The notes: generated from the sequence alone by a model not told the origin. A stretch of 64,000 bases of DNA from Saprospirales bacterium (GCA_016711605.1 JADJSS010000011.1:62001-126000), one strand, 5' to 3'; shown: positions 1 through 10,254, numbered from the stretch's first letter. Translations and numbers: made by a program.

Positions 1-2232
1 TGCTGTTGGAACGCCTGCTCCACATTGTACGCTATTGCCTACTAAAGTTGGTGCTGTTGGTAAACTTACTACTGTTACTGCTACTGTATTGGAAACAAGT
101 GGGCAACCACTAACTGTTGCAGTGCATGTATAATTGGTTGGATTTACAGTTGGATTTACATATCCTGGATTAGTAGTACTTACAGTTGATGCACCATCAC
201 TCCAAACATACGTTGTTGGTGCTGGTGCTGTATTTCCCGTAATAGATAGTCTTGGCCTGCTTGAAGCGTTATCATAAGTGAATGTACCTGCTCCTGTCGC
301 ACCTGTAAATGCTAACATATTGGCTGCAGTTTCATTGTCTTTACGATAACTTACTGAAGATTGAAATGCTGTTGCATCATAAAATATAGTAGCTGATGCA
401 TTCGACGCATTGTTATTACTCCAAGAGGTTGACACTATAATATTTGATGTTCCGTTCCATGAGAAAGGTGTGTCAAATGTAATTGAGTTCGCTCCTGCTG
501 TTGGAGTTATGTTAAATGAATTTTTTACTGTTGTCAAAGAACCCTGGATAGTTGATGATGTCAATGATGTTAAAGCAGTATTACCTATTTGAACTACAAA
601 TCCATTATAAGTTGTTCCAACAGAAGAAACATACAATGTTAATCCAGTGATATTACCAGCAGTTAAACCCAAAGCAGTTAATTCAGATGCTCTAATTAAA
701 TATTGACCTTTCATACCACCATAGCCACCATTAAATGGATTATAAGGTGCTAAAGTAGATGTTGAACCACCAGCACCTAAAGTTACTGTTGCATTTTTTG
801 TTACTACAACACTCAACGTATCTGCTTCTCCTGAACATACCGTTGTCGGTTGTGCTGTAGCTACTGCTGTAATACCAACATTTGGATTGTTTACCGTTAC
901 TCTGATGGTATCAAATGTAGTACACGCTCCATCCACACCTGTTATGGTATATCTGTATGAGCCAGCAAGCGTTGGTGTTACTGTTAAAAAGGTGTACCTA
1001 ATGCACCTGCGGCACTTGTTGGAATACCGCTACATTCTGAAGGAGTTGCTGTCCATGTTAAGTTATAACTTTGGGTGCTGCCAGTTTGTGTCACTGATAA
1101 ATAGCAACTATTGCCTAAACATGCAATGGTTGTTGAACTCGCAGAAGCTGTTAATGCATCCGGTGCATTCACCATAGCTATCACCATTGTTCTTGCACTT
1201 TCACATGTGCCATTAAATGAAGAAACATAGAAAGTATCTGTTGCACTGATTGAACTTGCGTAAGTAGTACCACCTGATTGTAATACTGTGCCACCTGTTG
1301 GTACATCGTACCATCTTAAGGTTGCAGCACCTGATATAGATGCAGTTGGAACGCCAGCGCCACATTGAACACTGTTACCAACTAAGGTTGGTGCTGTTGG
1401 TAAACTTACTACGGTTACTGCTACTGTATTGGATACTAATGGACATCCACCCACTGTTGCTGTACAAGTATAATTAGTTGGATTGACAGTTGGATTGACA
1501 TATCCTGGATTCGTAGTGCTTACAGTTGTTGCGCCATCGCTCCAAACATACGCTGTTGGTGCTGGTGCTGTATTTCCCGTAATAGTGAAGTTGGGTCTAG
1601 CTGTACCAACAACAGAAGAACCTCCAACTTGAGTTCCAGATAGTACTAAAAGAGCTGCAGGTGTATAACTGTCTCTTTTATGAACCTGTGCAGAATTAAA
1701 TGCAGTTGTGGTTGTAACTACTGAAACAGCAGTACTTGTAGTAGTATTGTTTACTCCAATTAGTTGATATTATAATGTTACTTGTTCCATCCCAATAGAA
1801 AGAAGATGATAAAGTAAATGTATTAACACCAGCTGTAGGGTTAACTAAGTTTGTTGGACCATAATATGTAGCTAATCCTGATGATTCTAAACTTAATGTT
1901 CCAGGAAAGGCAGAAAGAGCAGTGTTTCCTATTTGTATTGTTAAACCGGTATAAGTTGCAGTAACTGATGAAACAAAATTAATTCCAATTGCTGTTATAT
2001 TTCCTGCAGTATATCCTGCTGCTGTTAATTCAGAAGCCAATATAATATATTGACCTTTCATACCACCATAAGTACCTGAGAATGGAGTTGGAGAAGAAGA
2101 AGAATTAACTGAACCAGAACCAATTACACCTGTTCCACTTTTATTAATTATAACGCTCAATGTATCTGCTGCGCCTGAACATACCGTTGTTGGTCGTGCT
2201 GATGCAACTGCTGTGATTCCTACATTTGGATC
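1..2232 (-). repeat. Tandem ~1.34-kb coding repeat
   Basis: Positions 1-240 closely match 1341-1580, and about 831-889 matches 2175-2233, so the period is 1340-1344 bp. Each unit begins with a protein segment like PNVGITAVA followed by TTVCSG.ADTLSV, contains YGGMKGQY and a WSNN turn, then an Ig-like part with YVWSDGA and GCPLVSNTVAV. One full unit (about 890-2232) and two-thirds of a second (1-889) are visible. The copies differ at many synonymous and some replacement sites, so the duplication is not recent. Confidence 0.85.
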
Positions 2233-4210
2233 ATCCTGATAAGATGTTCCTGTATATGTTGCTGTGCCACCTAGTGAATTAGTTGCCGTTACACTCCAAG
2301 TTACAATTGTATTTGTTGGACTTGCAGCTGGTATAGTTCCTGTCCAAGTTGTTCCAACAGTATTTGTCATGGCTACAGAACCTGCTGCACCATTGTTATA
2401 ATTTATAGTTGCACCAGATACTGTACCAGCTGGCGTTGTAACGCTTACTGTAACTAATCTTGAAGTTGCAGTACATTGATTAGAGCTTGGAGAAATAGAT
2501 GTAAATGATATAACTGGTGGTGTAATTACAGCAACTTCGTCAGCTCCGATATCTGGAATTGTTGTTCCTAAATTTGGACGAGTATTACCGTCATAATCCG
2601 TTGTTATACCTGCACTTGTAGAACCTTGTTGATCAAAATTTGAAATGGTAGCTCCTGCATTGTTTAAGTGTAAATCAGTAGCTGATACAAACGGAGGATT
2701 GGCATTTTCAGCATTAGCATCTTTAGAAGTAGCCGTTTGCCATGCAGCTAATGTTGTTCTGTTAGCTGCATTATAATATCCAACGTGTCCACCAGGTACA
2801 TAGTAGTTATTATTATCTACAGCACCACCGGATATATTAAGAGTTGCAGCTGTAAAAAACCATAAGGCGGTTGAAGAATGATTATTTACTAGTATGTTAT
2901 TATAAAAAGTAGTAAAACGAACACCAGCGACACTAGCATTTACACAGAAAGATGAAAAGTTAGCTCCAGCACCTAATTGTGTATTCATTACAATTGTATT
3001 ATGGTTAAAATTAACACCAGTTGCACCAGCCGTAAAGAATACACCACATGGAATGAATGTACTGGTTGTAGAAGTTTGATAAACAACCATTTTACAATCC
3101 CTTATAAAGTTATTTTCTATAGTAGAAAGCGTATTTCCTGTAGAACCAGTAATATATATACCATGTGCACCATAACCACCTGTATTTGGTTGGTTAACAT
3201 CGTGAATATTATTTTTCGAATAATGAAACCATAATTTCCTGTTCCTACTTCAATGCCGGCAACAGTAGCAGCATACCCTGTTGCTCCATAATCACCAACA
3301 CGTATATCATTGCCATCAATTATTGCACCACCTGTAGATGTTGCTGAATATGTCAATAATATACCTCTAAAACCAATATTATCAGCTGAGGTTGCACTAC
3401 CAATGATATTGCCGATAATCTGCAAACCTGTATTTGGGTAGGTTGCAGAAGTACCTACTGCTAAAATTCCAGTATAACATCTTGTAATTGTATTATTCTG
3501 AATAGTAATGTTAGTATTGAAGTATGATGTTTTGCTGCTGTAATATTTCAGTTCCGTTAGAAAATGCTATACCACAACTATTATTTGTTTGTGTTGCTGT
3601 GTTTCTTGCTCCAACTATATTACAATTCTTAATCGTTATGTTGTTACAACCGTCTGTACCAGTAATTGAATTGGACGACAATCTAATGGCTGCTGTATTG
3701 GCTGTAGCAACAGCTGCAACCTGAATAGTTAAATCTTTTTGTAGTACCACCTACTGTTGAACTACCATCAATAGTAACATTATCTGCACCTACTAATTCT
3801 AGTACACCTCTGTTGACTGTTGGTGCTGCAGCTGAATTAATTACTCTTCCTGCAGCATTTGGTTTTATAGTTATACTAGTATAGTTTGATGGTGCATTAC
3901 TTCTTAGTAGCTGAACTGCAGTTGCAGGTTCTGTTGTATTACCAGTGATACTTATTGTAATTACACCTTGGTGTGTTCCTGCATTAATAGCAGTAAATGC
4001 GGCATTAACTGTTGTATAGGTTGTTGGACCTGTTGTTCCAGCTGTTGCCGTTACAGATACCTGAGCAAAACTCTGTTGAGCAAGTAACATCATAAAAAGC
4101 AACAATGGAACAACAAGTACCGATTTAATACTCTTTTTGAAATTGGAGAAATTACTTAGTAGTAAAAAAGACAATCTCTTTCTAACAACGTAGTTGGTCG
4201 TTTCTTTCAT
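1..4210 (-). CDS. Giant secreted surface protein, beta-helix plus repeated Ig-like modules (5' part; frameshifted)
   Basis: The N-terminus has a long basic leader and a hydrophobic stretch ending in QQSFAQ, a clear Sec signal. After it come beta-helix-like rungs (TIDGSSTVGG, NNITIKNCNIVGA, NITIQNNTITRC) and a block ending in YDGNTRPN...PDIGADE, a motif common at the end of such helices. Ig-like segments and a tandem ~448-residue module follow. The protein continues past the left edge, so any T9SS sorting domain is out of view. The frame is broken five times, near 3736-3740, 3530-3533, 3212-3216, 1750-1752 and 986-990, each at a short A/T run. Adding or removing one base restores one continuous protein of about 1,400 visible residues. 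A likely role is an adhesin or surface-layer protein exported by T9SS. Family type is fairly certain; function is inferred. Confidence 0.75.
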
Positions 4211-4697
4211 ATAAAATACATTTTTAAAGCTGGATTTTTACACATTGATTTCTACCAGAAGATGTTTACCGGATTTTTTTATTTTTCCTGAAGTAGAAGC
4301 TAGCGTAAAGGTAAATCCAAATTTTATTGATTTAAAAAGATATCCATTCAGCTAACAAAACCATGCAAATTTTATTTAAAAGTCTATAAAAAAAGTAGAC
4401 TTAATAGAATTATTAAATACTGCAAAAGATTTATCAACAAAACATAACCAAATATAGTGAATTCTAAATGAAAGTAAGATGAACTTATGTGATTAATTTG
4501 ATTTATATCAACAAAAATGGTGTTAAATTTTGAATGATAATTTTATTTTAACAATAAATCATGTTAAACTAAACATTAAAAATTACAATTGAATAATTTA
4601 AGCACAAAAGCTTTAAATACTTTCATTATTCTAAAAATAATCGAACTATTTTTAAAGAAATAGCTAAAAAATAAAATAAACACTGAAAATAGTTTAA
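4211..4697. other. Intergenic region, 487 bp, no gene seen
   Basis: Very AT-rich with no credible ORF on either strand. Read on the minus strand, TACCTTTA (4304-4311) resembles the Bacteroidota -7 element TAnnTTTG and would give a leader of roughly 90 nt for the surface protein gene starting at 4210. No convincing -33 TTG was found at the expected distance. Otherwise I see nothing in it. Confidence 0.4.
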
Positions 4698-5759
4698 TTA
4701 TTTATTTTTATCACCACCTAAAAGTTTAACAATAACTTCTGCACCAGAAATTTGACTCAAAATAACTTTGGTTAAAACCATCAGTGGTACAGACAAAAAC
4801 ATACCAAAAATTCCCCAAAGAAAACCCCAAAATAGTAAACCCATAATCACTACGATAGTATTGAGTGAAGTTTGTTGACCCATAAAAATGGGTTCTAAAC
4901 CTGTTGCTAAAATGAAATGTAACGCATAAACCAGAAAAACTAGTAATAGTACTGCACCAACAGTATCGAATTGAATAAGTGCCATTAATGCAATTGGAAT
5001 TAAACTAATTAAAGCACCAACTACTGGTAAAAAATTTAAAACGAAGGCAAGAAAACCCCAAAAATATGAAAAACGCAAGCCGAATGAAAGGCACAAAAAA
5101 AATGTTGCTAAACCGTAGCAAAAACTGATGACGAATTTCACTTTTACATAACCTTCAACTGATGACTTAATATCTTCAAATGCTTTGATATAACGGCCAC
5201 CTACTTCTATATTTCCACCTAGATAATGCAGGTAATTTTCATACTTCATGATACCTGTTAATAACAATATGAGATAAACTGTCGTCAATAAAAACTCTTC
5301 CGTTAGTAGTGTTACTTTTCCAAAAAAAGTACCTGATTTTGTCATTAAAAATTCAGAAGAAAAATAAGATTGAAGCTTGTCTACCATCTGAGATAAATCT
5401 AAAATATCGCCAGTAACATTACTATATATTTGGATCAAACCACCCAATTTGTATTTTATTTGTGCAATAAAATAGGTTTTCTCTGCAAAAATATGCTTAC
5501 CAGTTTTGTAGAAGAAAAGAAACAAAAGCGTATTTAATGTAATGATGCAAACCATTATAATTCCAACACTCACGAACATTGGAATTTTTCTTTTTTCGAA
5601 CCAAACCAAAATTGGATGAACGAGCAAAGCCAGAAACATTGCTAATACTAACGGAACCAGTAAATTTTGTAGTAAATGGAAAATATACAAACTCGCAATT
5701 GCTGCAAAGAATACTAGTATATTTCGAATAGTGGTGATGTCTTTATTTTGAATTTCCAT
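4698..5759 (-). CDS. AI-2E family (PerM/YhhT-type) membrane transporter
   Basis: A 353-residue polytopic membrane protein with paired N-terminal helices (residues about 12-85), a central soluble segment (about 90-155) and a C-terminal helix bundle. FVLNFLPVVGALISLIPI fits the conserved core motif of the UPF0118/AI-2E family, and the C-terminus ends with the usual PLMVL segment. Family members are proposed exporters of small molecules (AI-2 in TqsA) or ion antiporters; the substrate here is unknown. It starts 3 nt after the corA stop, so the two genes are very probably co-transcribed. Confidence 0.85.
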   Translation of the reverse strand: MEIQNKDITTIRNILVFFAAIASLYIFHLLQNLLVPLVLAMFLALLVHPILVWFEKRKIPMFVSVGIIMVCIITLNTLLFLFFYKTGKHIFAEKTYFIAQIKYKLGGLIQIYSNVTGDILDLSQMVDKLQSYFSSEFLMTKSGTFFGKVTLLTEEFLLTTVYLILLLTGIMKYENYLHYLGGNIEVGGRYIKAFEDIKSSVEGYVKVKFVISFCYGLATFFLCLSFGLRFSYFWGFLAFVLNFLPVVGALISLIPIALMALIQFDTVGAVLLLVFLVYALHFILATGLEPIFMGQQTSLNTIVVIMGLLFWGFLWGIFGMFLSVPLMVLTKVILSQISGAEVIVKLLGGDKNK

Positions 5760-5762
5760 ATA

Positions 5763-6713
5763 TTATAACCATTTCTTTTTTCTAAAATATACCACAAAAA
5801 CTACGGTGGTCAAAATACAAATCAACATCACTATTGTAAATGCATGAGCGCTATGTTGAAACGGCAAATCGACATTCATACCATACACACCAGCAACCAG
5901 CGTTGGTACCATCAACGCAATGGTTACTGCAGTTAAACGATTTACCACATGACCTAAATTATTGGAAATAATAGACGCAAAGGCACCCATCATATTGCCT
6001 AAGATATTTGAGTAAACGTTTGCCATTTCTAATGCTTGTGAATTATCAATCAAAATATCCTGATATAATTCTTTCGCATCGTGGTTGTCTTTTAATTCCA
6101 AAAAATCAGTGCGTTGCACTTTGAGCAAAACCATTTCATTGGCACGCAAATCGTTTACAAAATAGATGAGTGCTTTTTGCAAATGCAGTAATTTATTGAG
6201 TTCCTGATTTCTACTGCTGTAATTTAATTCCTTTTCAATTTGAGAAATTCGTTTATTGATTTCTCTTAAGTAATACAAAAAATAGTAAACGTTGCGTTCA
6301 AAAATCTTCACTACAAATAAATTTCTATCACTTGGTTTTACATTTTTCAATACATTTTTTTCAAACCATTCTATCATCGGATTGTTTACCGAACAAACCG
6401 TTAAAATCATGTCAGGTATTAAAATGATACCAACAGGAATGGTAATGTATGTTGCTTCGTCTTCTAAATCAAATCCTTCATTTAATATTGGTGTATTGAT
6501 GACAATTAGTTTCGCGTTGTCTTCTTTTTCATAACGAGATCGTTCGTATTGGTCAATACAATCAACAATATAAGAAAATGGCACTTCAAGACTTATTGCT
6601 AATTTTTCTAACTGTTCCATATTGAACGGTGGTGAAATATTAATCCAGCAATCAGCTTCTGGTTGATCGATTGTAACTAAATGCGTTTCTACTTTTTTAT
6701 AAATTTTTATCAT
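5763..6713 (-). CDS. corA: CorA-type magnesium/cobalt transporter
   Basis: 316 residues with the CorA layout: a soluble N-terminal domain, a long helix rich in charged residues (about 150-240) and two C-terminal membrane helices. The selectivity signature YGMN is present with G278-M279-N280 at the end of the first membrane helix. The C-terminus is basic (RKKKWL), as expected for the cytosolic end. It probably mediates divalent cation uptake across the inner membrane. It is the first gene of a tight pair with the AI-2E family transporter; a large inverted repeat lies upstream, between this gene and dapF. Confidence 0.93.
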   Translation of the reverse strand: MIKIYKKVETHLVTIDQPEADCWINISPPFNMEQLEKLAISLEVPFSYIVDCIDQYERSRYEKEDNAKLIVINTPILNEGFDLEDEATYITIPVGIILIPDMILTVCSVNNPMIEWFEKNVLKNVKPSDRNLFVVKIFERNVYYFLYYLREINKRISQIEKELNYSSRNQELNKLLHLQKALIYFVNDLRANEMVLLKVQRTDFLELKDNHDAKELYQDILIDNSQALEMANVYSNILGNMMGAFASIISNNLGHVVNRLTAVTIALMVPTLVAGVYGMNVDLPFQHSAHAFTIVMLICILTTVVFVVYFRKKKWL

Positions 6714-6770
6714 TGAATTACTTCTGTTTTAAACAATAAAACATGCATTGCATGGTTCGAAAAATTCATA

Positions 6771-6829
6771 GCCATGGTTCGTGACTCACGAACTTTATTA
6801 AAAATATTTCGTGAGACACGAACCATGGC
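6771..6829. repeat. Large imperfect inverted repeat with nested palindromes
   Basis: Arms 6771-6792 and 6808-6829 are 22 bp each with one mismatch, around a 15-nt AT loop. Each arm carries a smaller palindrome, GTTCGTG and CACGAAC (the second arm has the single change). The element fills the corA-dapF gap; no U-run follows, so it is not an obvious intrinsic terminator. It could be a dispersed palindromic repeat, a protein-binding site or an mRNA hairpin between dapF and corA. Confidence 0.8.
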
Positions 6830-6858
6830 AACAATAGGTTTTATTATTTGGTTTAGAA

Positions 6859-7635
6859 TTAAATGTCTATGTCACCTTCAAATACTCGCTGCGCTGCACC
6901 TTCCAACCAAATATTTGTAAATATAGTTCCTTGTTTTTCAAATGAAACAAACAAAATTCCACCAGGTGTTTGTATCTCAATTTTTCCTTGTGATAACTGG
7001 TGTTTTTCTGCAATAGACAACGCAACTGCAACTGTGCCTGTGCCACAAGATAACGTTTCATCTTCAACGCCACGTTCATACGTACGCATATAAATTTTGT
7101 CATTTTTTTCTTCCACAAAATTTACATTAATTCCTTCTTTTGAAAACTCGTCGTTATACCTTATTTTTCTCGCTTCTTCAACAATTTTAATGGCATCAAT
7201 GGCATTTCTAAAACTTACATAATGTGGCGATCCGGTAAATAAAATATAATTATTTACTTGTAGACGAATCTCTGAAACATTAATCATTTTTAGTTTCACA
7301 GCAGCATCTGCAATTTCAAAATCGTGTTCACCATCTATAGCAATAAATTTTCCATCTTTTTGAACAATATTCAACAAAGCAGCAAACGAAGCAATACATC
7401 TTCCACCATTACCACACATGGTGCTTTCATTACCATCAGCATTATAATATACCATTTTAAAATCGTAATCAGCTTCATTTTCAAGTAACATCAAACCATC
7501 TGCACCAATACCAAATCTTCTGTCACAAAGTGCATTAATTAATTTGGTATTTTCTTTAGGAAAAATAAGCGACCGATTGTCAATTAAAATAAAATCGTTG
7601 CCAGTTCCTTGATATTTATAGAAGTGAATTTGCAT
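6859..7635 (-). CDS. dapF: Diaminopimelate epimerase
   Basis: Interconverts LL- and meso-diaminopimelate, the last epimerisation before lysine and peptidoglycan precursor synthesis. The 258 residues fit the family length. Both catalytic cysteines are present: Cys74 in MCGNGGRC and Cys197 in SCGTGT. The N-terminal YQGTGNDF motif, GADG, and the YERGVEDETLSCG region are all intact. It is divergent from htrA, with 167 bp between their starts. Confidence 0.96.
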   Translation of the reverse strand: MQIHFYKYQGTGNDFILIDNRSLIFPKENTKLINALCDRRFGIGADGLMLLENEADYDFKMVYYNADGNESTMCGNGGRCIASFAALLNIVQKDGKFIAIDGEHDFEIADAAVKLKMINVSEIRLQVNNYILFTGSPHYVSFRNAIDAIKIVEEARKIRYNDEFSKEGINVNFVEEKNDKIYMRTYERGVEDETLSCGTGTVAVALSIAEKHQLSQGKIEIQTPGGILFVSFEKQGTIFTNIWLEGAAQRVFEGDIDI

Positions 7636-7802
7636 ACTTCAAAAGTAGTGTATTAAACTAAATTTATGTGCAAAGATATAGTTAACTTTTTTTAACGAAC
7701 ACTTAAGATTTTTTGACGGTTAAGTATTCAATTAGGTATGTAAATTGAGCTTAGATTTTAAATAAACCATGCGCTCCATTAAAAAACATTAAATTAATAG
7801 AC

Positions 7803-9281
7803 ATGAAAAAAATCACCAGCTACTTAATTATCGGATGCATAAGTGCATTCATTGCATTAGCGTTTTCCAGCAAAACTACACCAAAATTTTCTTCTTCGAT
7901 TGCTGAAGAAAATGCACCTGTAAAATTTGCCAGTTTAACCAGTGGTTTACCAAACGATGCATTTATACAGGCAGCTAAAGTATCAACGCCAGCAGTCGTG
8001 CATATCAACACGAAAATAAAAGTCAGTAAAAAAGATATGCGTCAAATGAATCCGTTTTACCAATTTTTTGGTGATCAATTCGGTATGCCATTTGAAATGC
8101 CTCAGCAACAAGATCAGGAAGCCAGTGGATCTGGTGTAATCATCAGTAATGATGGTTATATTGTTACGAACAACCATGTTGTTGAAGGTGCAGATGAGAT
8201 AAAAGTAAATTTGTTTGACAATCGAGAATTTAAAGCAAAACTAATAGGTAAAGATCCAAGTACAGATTTGGCTGTTATAAAAATTGATAGCAAAGACCTA
8301 CAATATTTGACGTTTGCCAATTCTGATGAAGTACAAGTTGGACAATGGGTTTTGGCAGTTGGCAATCCATTTAATTTGGCATCCACTGTTACAGCAGGAA
8401 TTGTATCTGCGAAAACACGCAACATAAATATTTTACGAGAAAAAGCGGGCAACCTTGCGATTGAATCGTTTATACAAACCGATGCTGCCGTAAATCCAGG
8501 AAACAGTGGTGGTGCTTTAGTTGACTTAAATGGAAATTTAATTGGAATAAATTCTGCTATTGCCACGCCAACTGGTTCGTATGCTGGTTATTCGTTTGCC
8601 ATTCCAGCCAATTTAGCAAAAAAAGTAGTAAAAGATATGGTAGATTTTGGCGAAGTTCAACGTGGATTTTTAGGTGTCAATATTCGTGAAGTAGATGATG
8701 AATTAGCAAAAGATTTAAAACTACCAAAAATACAAGGTGCTTACATTGCAGAAGTCAATAAAGGAAGTGCTGGCGAAGCTGGTGGTATCAAACGTGGCGA
8801 TGTCATCATGAAAGTTGGCGAATCAGAAATTACTAATTCTGCTGACTTACAAGAACACATTGCGCGCTACCGACCTGGCGACAAAGTGACATTGCAAATT
8901 TTTAGAGATGGAACGATGATAAGTAAAGAAGTGACGTTAAAATCTCAGGAAAATAAAACTGAATTAACAGCAAAATCAAGTGCAAAAAAATCTGGAAATG
9001 TAATTGAAAATTTAGGCATTGAAGTAGATGCACTGAGCAGTTTAGAAGCGAAAAAATTAGGCGTTGCTGGTGGTTTAAAAGTGACCAAAATAAGCGATGG
9101 AATTATTAAACAAAATACTGATATGCAAACTGGTTTTGTCATTACTGGCATCAACAACCAAGCTCTTACCAAGAAAGATGATTTAGAAAATATAATCAGC
9201 GAAAATAATGGAAATGGCATTTTATTAGAAGGCAAATATCCAAATCAAAATGGCTTAAAATACTATGCGTTTGGATATTAG
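7803..9281 (+). CDS. degP: Periplasmic HtrA/Deg serine protease with two PDZ domains
   Basis: 492 residues. An N-terminal signal/anchor (about 5-22) precedes a trypsin-like domain. The catalytic triad is His125 (TNNHVV), Asp155 (STDLAV) and Ser235 (NPGNSGGAL). A canonical PDZ domain covers about 275-375 (RGFLGVNI, GGIKRGDVIM) and a second, weaker one about 400-492. It should degrade or refold damaged envelope proteins. It is monocistronic: a GC-rich hairpin cluster and a strong terminator follow. Whether it corresponds to DegP, DegQ or DegS cannot be settled from sequence alone. Confidence 0.93.
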   Translation: MKKITSYLIIGCISAFIALAFSSKTTPKFSSSIAEENAPVKFASLTSGLPNDAFIQAAKVSTPAVVHINTKIKVSKKDMRQMNPFYQFFGDQFGMPFEMPQQQDQEASGSGVIISNDGYIVTNNHVVEGADEIKVNLFDNREFKAKLIGKDPSTDLAVIKIDSKDLQYLTFANSDEVQVGQWVLAVGNPFNLASTVTAGIVSAKTRNINILREKAGNLAIESFIQTDAAVNPGNSGGALVDLNGNLIGINSAIATPTGSYAGYSFAIPANLAKKVVKDMVDFGEVQRGFLGVNIREVDDELAKDLKLPKIQGAYIAEVNKGSAGEAGGIKRGDVIMKVGESEITNSADLQEHIARYRPGDKVTLQIFRDGTMISKEVTLKSQENKTELTAKSSAKKSGNVIENLGIEVDALSSLEAKKLGVAGGLKVTKISDGIIKQNTDMQTGFVITGINNQALTKKDDLENIISENNGNGILLEGKYPNQNGLKYYAFGY

Positions 9282-9356
9282 AGTTTAGAAATGAGATTAA
9301 GGATTTTGAATTTAATATAATGGCGTTTAGTTAAGCAAAATAAGAACCTGAAACAA

Positions 9357-9441
9357 TCCCGAAACTTCGGGACAGGTTGACAGCGACGCGGTAACAGCGT
9401 CGCTGTGCAGTGACGCTGTCATTCCGAAATTTTTTCGGAAT
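9357..9441. repeat. Cluster of three GC-rich hairpins
   Basis: Three successive inverted repeats lie between htrA and its terminator: TCCCGAA/TTCGGGA (9357-9363 and 9366-9372), ACAGCGACGC/GCGTCGCTGT (9380-9389 and 9397-9406) and ATTCCGAA/TTCGGAAT (9421-9428 and 9434-9441). The motif TGACGCTGTCA overlaps the middle as a further partial copy. The base composition is far richer in GC than the flanking spacer, which suggests a dispersed repetitive element (REP-like) rather than local drift. Confidence 0.75.
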
Positions 9442-9480
9442 CTCTTGTTTACAAAACGACATTGGATTTTAATTTATGAT

Positions 9481-9512
9481 AAAAAAGCGACAGAGGTTTC
9501 TGTCGCTTTTTT
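9481..9512. terminator. Intrinsic terminator after htrA
   Basis: A perfect 14-bp stem AAAAAAGCGACAGA/TCTGTCGCTTTTTT around a GGTT loop, followed by more T. It is symmetrical enough to work in both directions but on context serves htrA. Confidence 0.9.
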
Positions 9513-9531
9513 TTAGTCGTTAAAATCTAAC

Positions 9532-9539
9532 TATCTTTA
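9532..9539 (+). promoter_or_regulatory. Possible -7 element of trmN6, leaderless arrangement
   Basis: TATCTTTA matches TAnnTTTG except at the last base and ends 4 nt before the ATG, so transcription would start at or next to the start codon. No -33 TTG is visible at the usual spacing because the htrA terminator occupies that position. Confidence 0.35.
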
Positions 9540-9543
9540 CCAC

Positions 9544-10254
9544 ATGTCCAACACCTATTTTCAGTTCAAACAATTTAAAATTGAACAAGACAAATGCGCT
9601 ATGAAAGTATGTACCGATTCTTGTTTGTTTGGTGCTTGGCTGCATGTTGAAGAAAACGTGAAAACCATATTAGATATTGGTTGTGGCACTGGTTTGCTTT
9701 CACTCATGTTGGCTCAAAAATCAGCTTCAAAAATTGATGCCGTAGAGATTGATTCATCTGCTTACTTACAAGCAAAACAAAATATTGAGTCGTCCATTTT
9801 TTCTAATAATATTTCCATTTTCAATGAAGATATTTTACAATTTTCAACTAAACTAAACTACGATTTAATTGTTTGCAATCCGCCATTTTATGAAAACGAA
9901 AAAGAATCAAATACGCATGGTGAAAAATTAGCAAAACACTCTTTAAAGCTAACACTCGAAAATTTAATTCAAAAGATAAAAAAACTACTCCATACAAATG
10001 GAAAATTTGCTATACTGCTACCTTATTTTCGTGCAATGGAATTTGAAAATAAATGCAATACTAACCAACTTTACATAGAAAGAAAATTACTACTAAAGCA
10101 AACGCCAACTCATACTTATTTCAGAGTTTGTTATGTTGTTTGTTTGCAAAAAACGAATGAAATTCAACTTGACACGTTGACTATAAAAGATGAGAATAAC
10201 GAATACACATCTTCATTTATTTCACTATTAAAGCCATATTATTTAAATCTTTAA
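9544..10254 (+). CDS. trmN6: tRNA1(Val) (adenine37-N6)-methyltransferase family protein
   Basis: A 236-residue class I SAM-dependent methyltransferase. The SAM motif LDIGCGTG occupies 43-50 and the acidic motif II is VEID (67-70). The adenine-N6 signature NPPFY is at 112-116. The N-terminus with FKQFKI and MKVCTDSCLFG fits the YfiC/TrmN6 family, which methylates A37 of tRNA-Val. It stands alone after the htrA terminator. Confidence 0.88.
   Translation: MSNTYFQFKQFKIEQDKCAMKVCTDSCLFGAWLHVEENVKTILDIGCGTGLLSLMLAQKSASKIDAVEIDSSAYLQAKQNIESSIFSNNISIFNEDILQFSTKLNYDLIVCNPPFYENEKESNTHGEKLAKHSLKLTLENLIQKIKKLLHTNGKFAILLPYFRAMEFENKCNTNQLYIERKLLLKQTPTHTYFRVCYVVCLQKTNEIQLDTLTIKDENNEYTSSFISLLKPYYLNL

Noticed and set aside
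986..990. Programmed frameshifting in the surface protein
   Set aside because: There are five sites with different runs and shifts in both directions and no slippery heptamer with a downstream structure; sequencing error fits better.
410..1177. Plus-strand ORFs at 410-592 and 887-1177
   Set aside because: They are shadows of the minus-strand surface protein and have no conserved features.
1..2232. CRISPR array or rRNA-like repeats for the 1.34-kb repeat
   Set aside because: The unit is coding, far too long, and in frame with a surface protein.
9357..9441. tRNA or small structured RNA gene in the GC-rich cluster
   Set aside because: The hairpins do not form a cloverleaf, and no T-loop GGTTCGA-type motif or anticodon arm is present.
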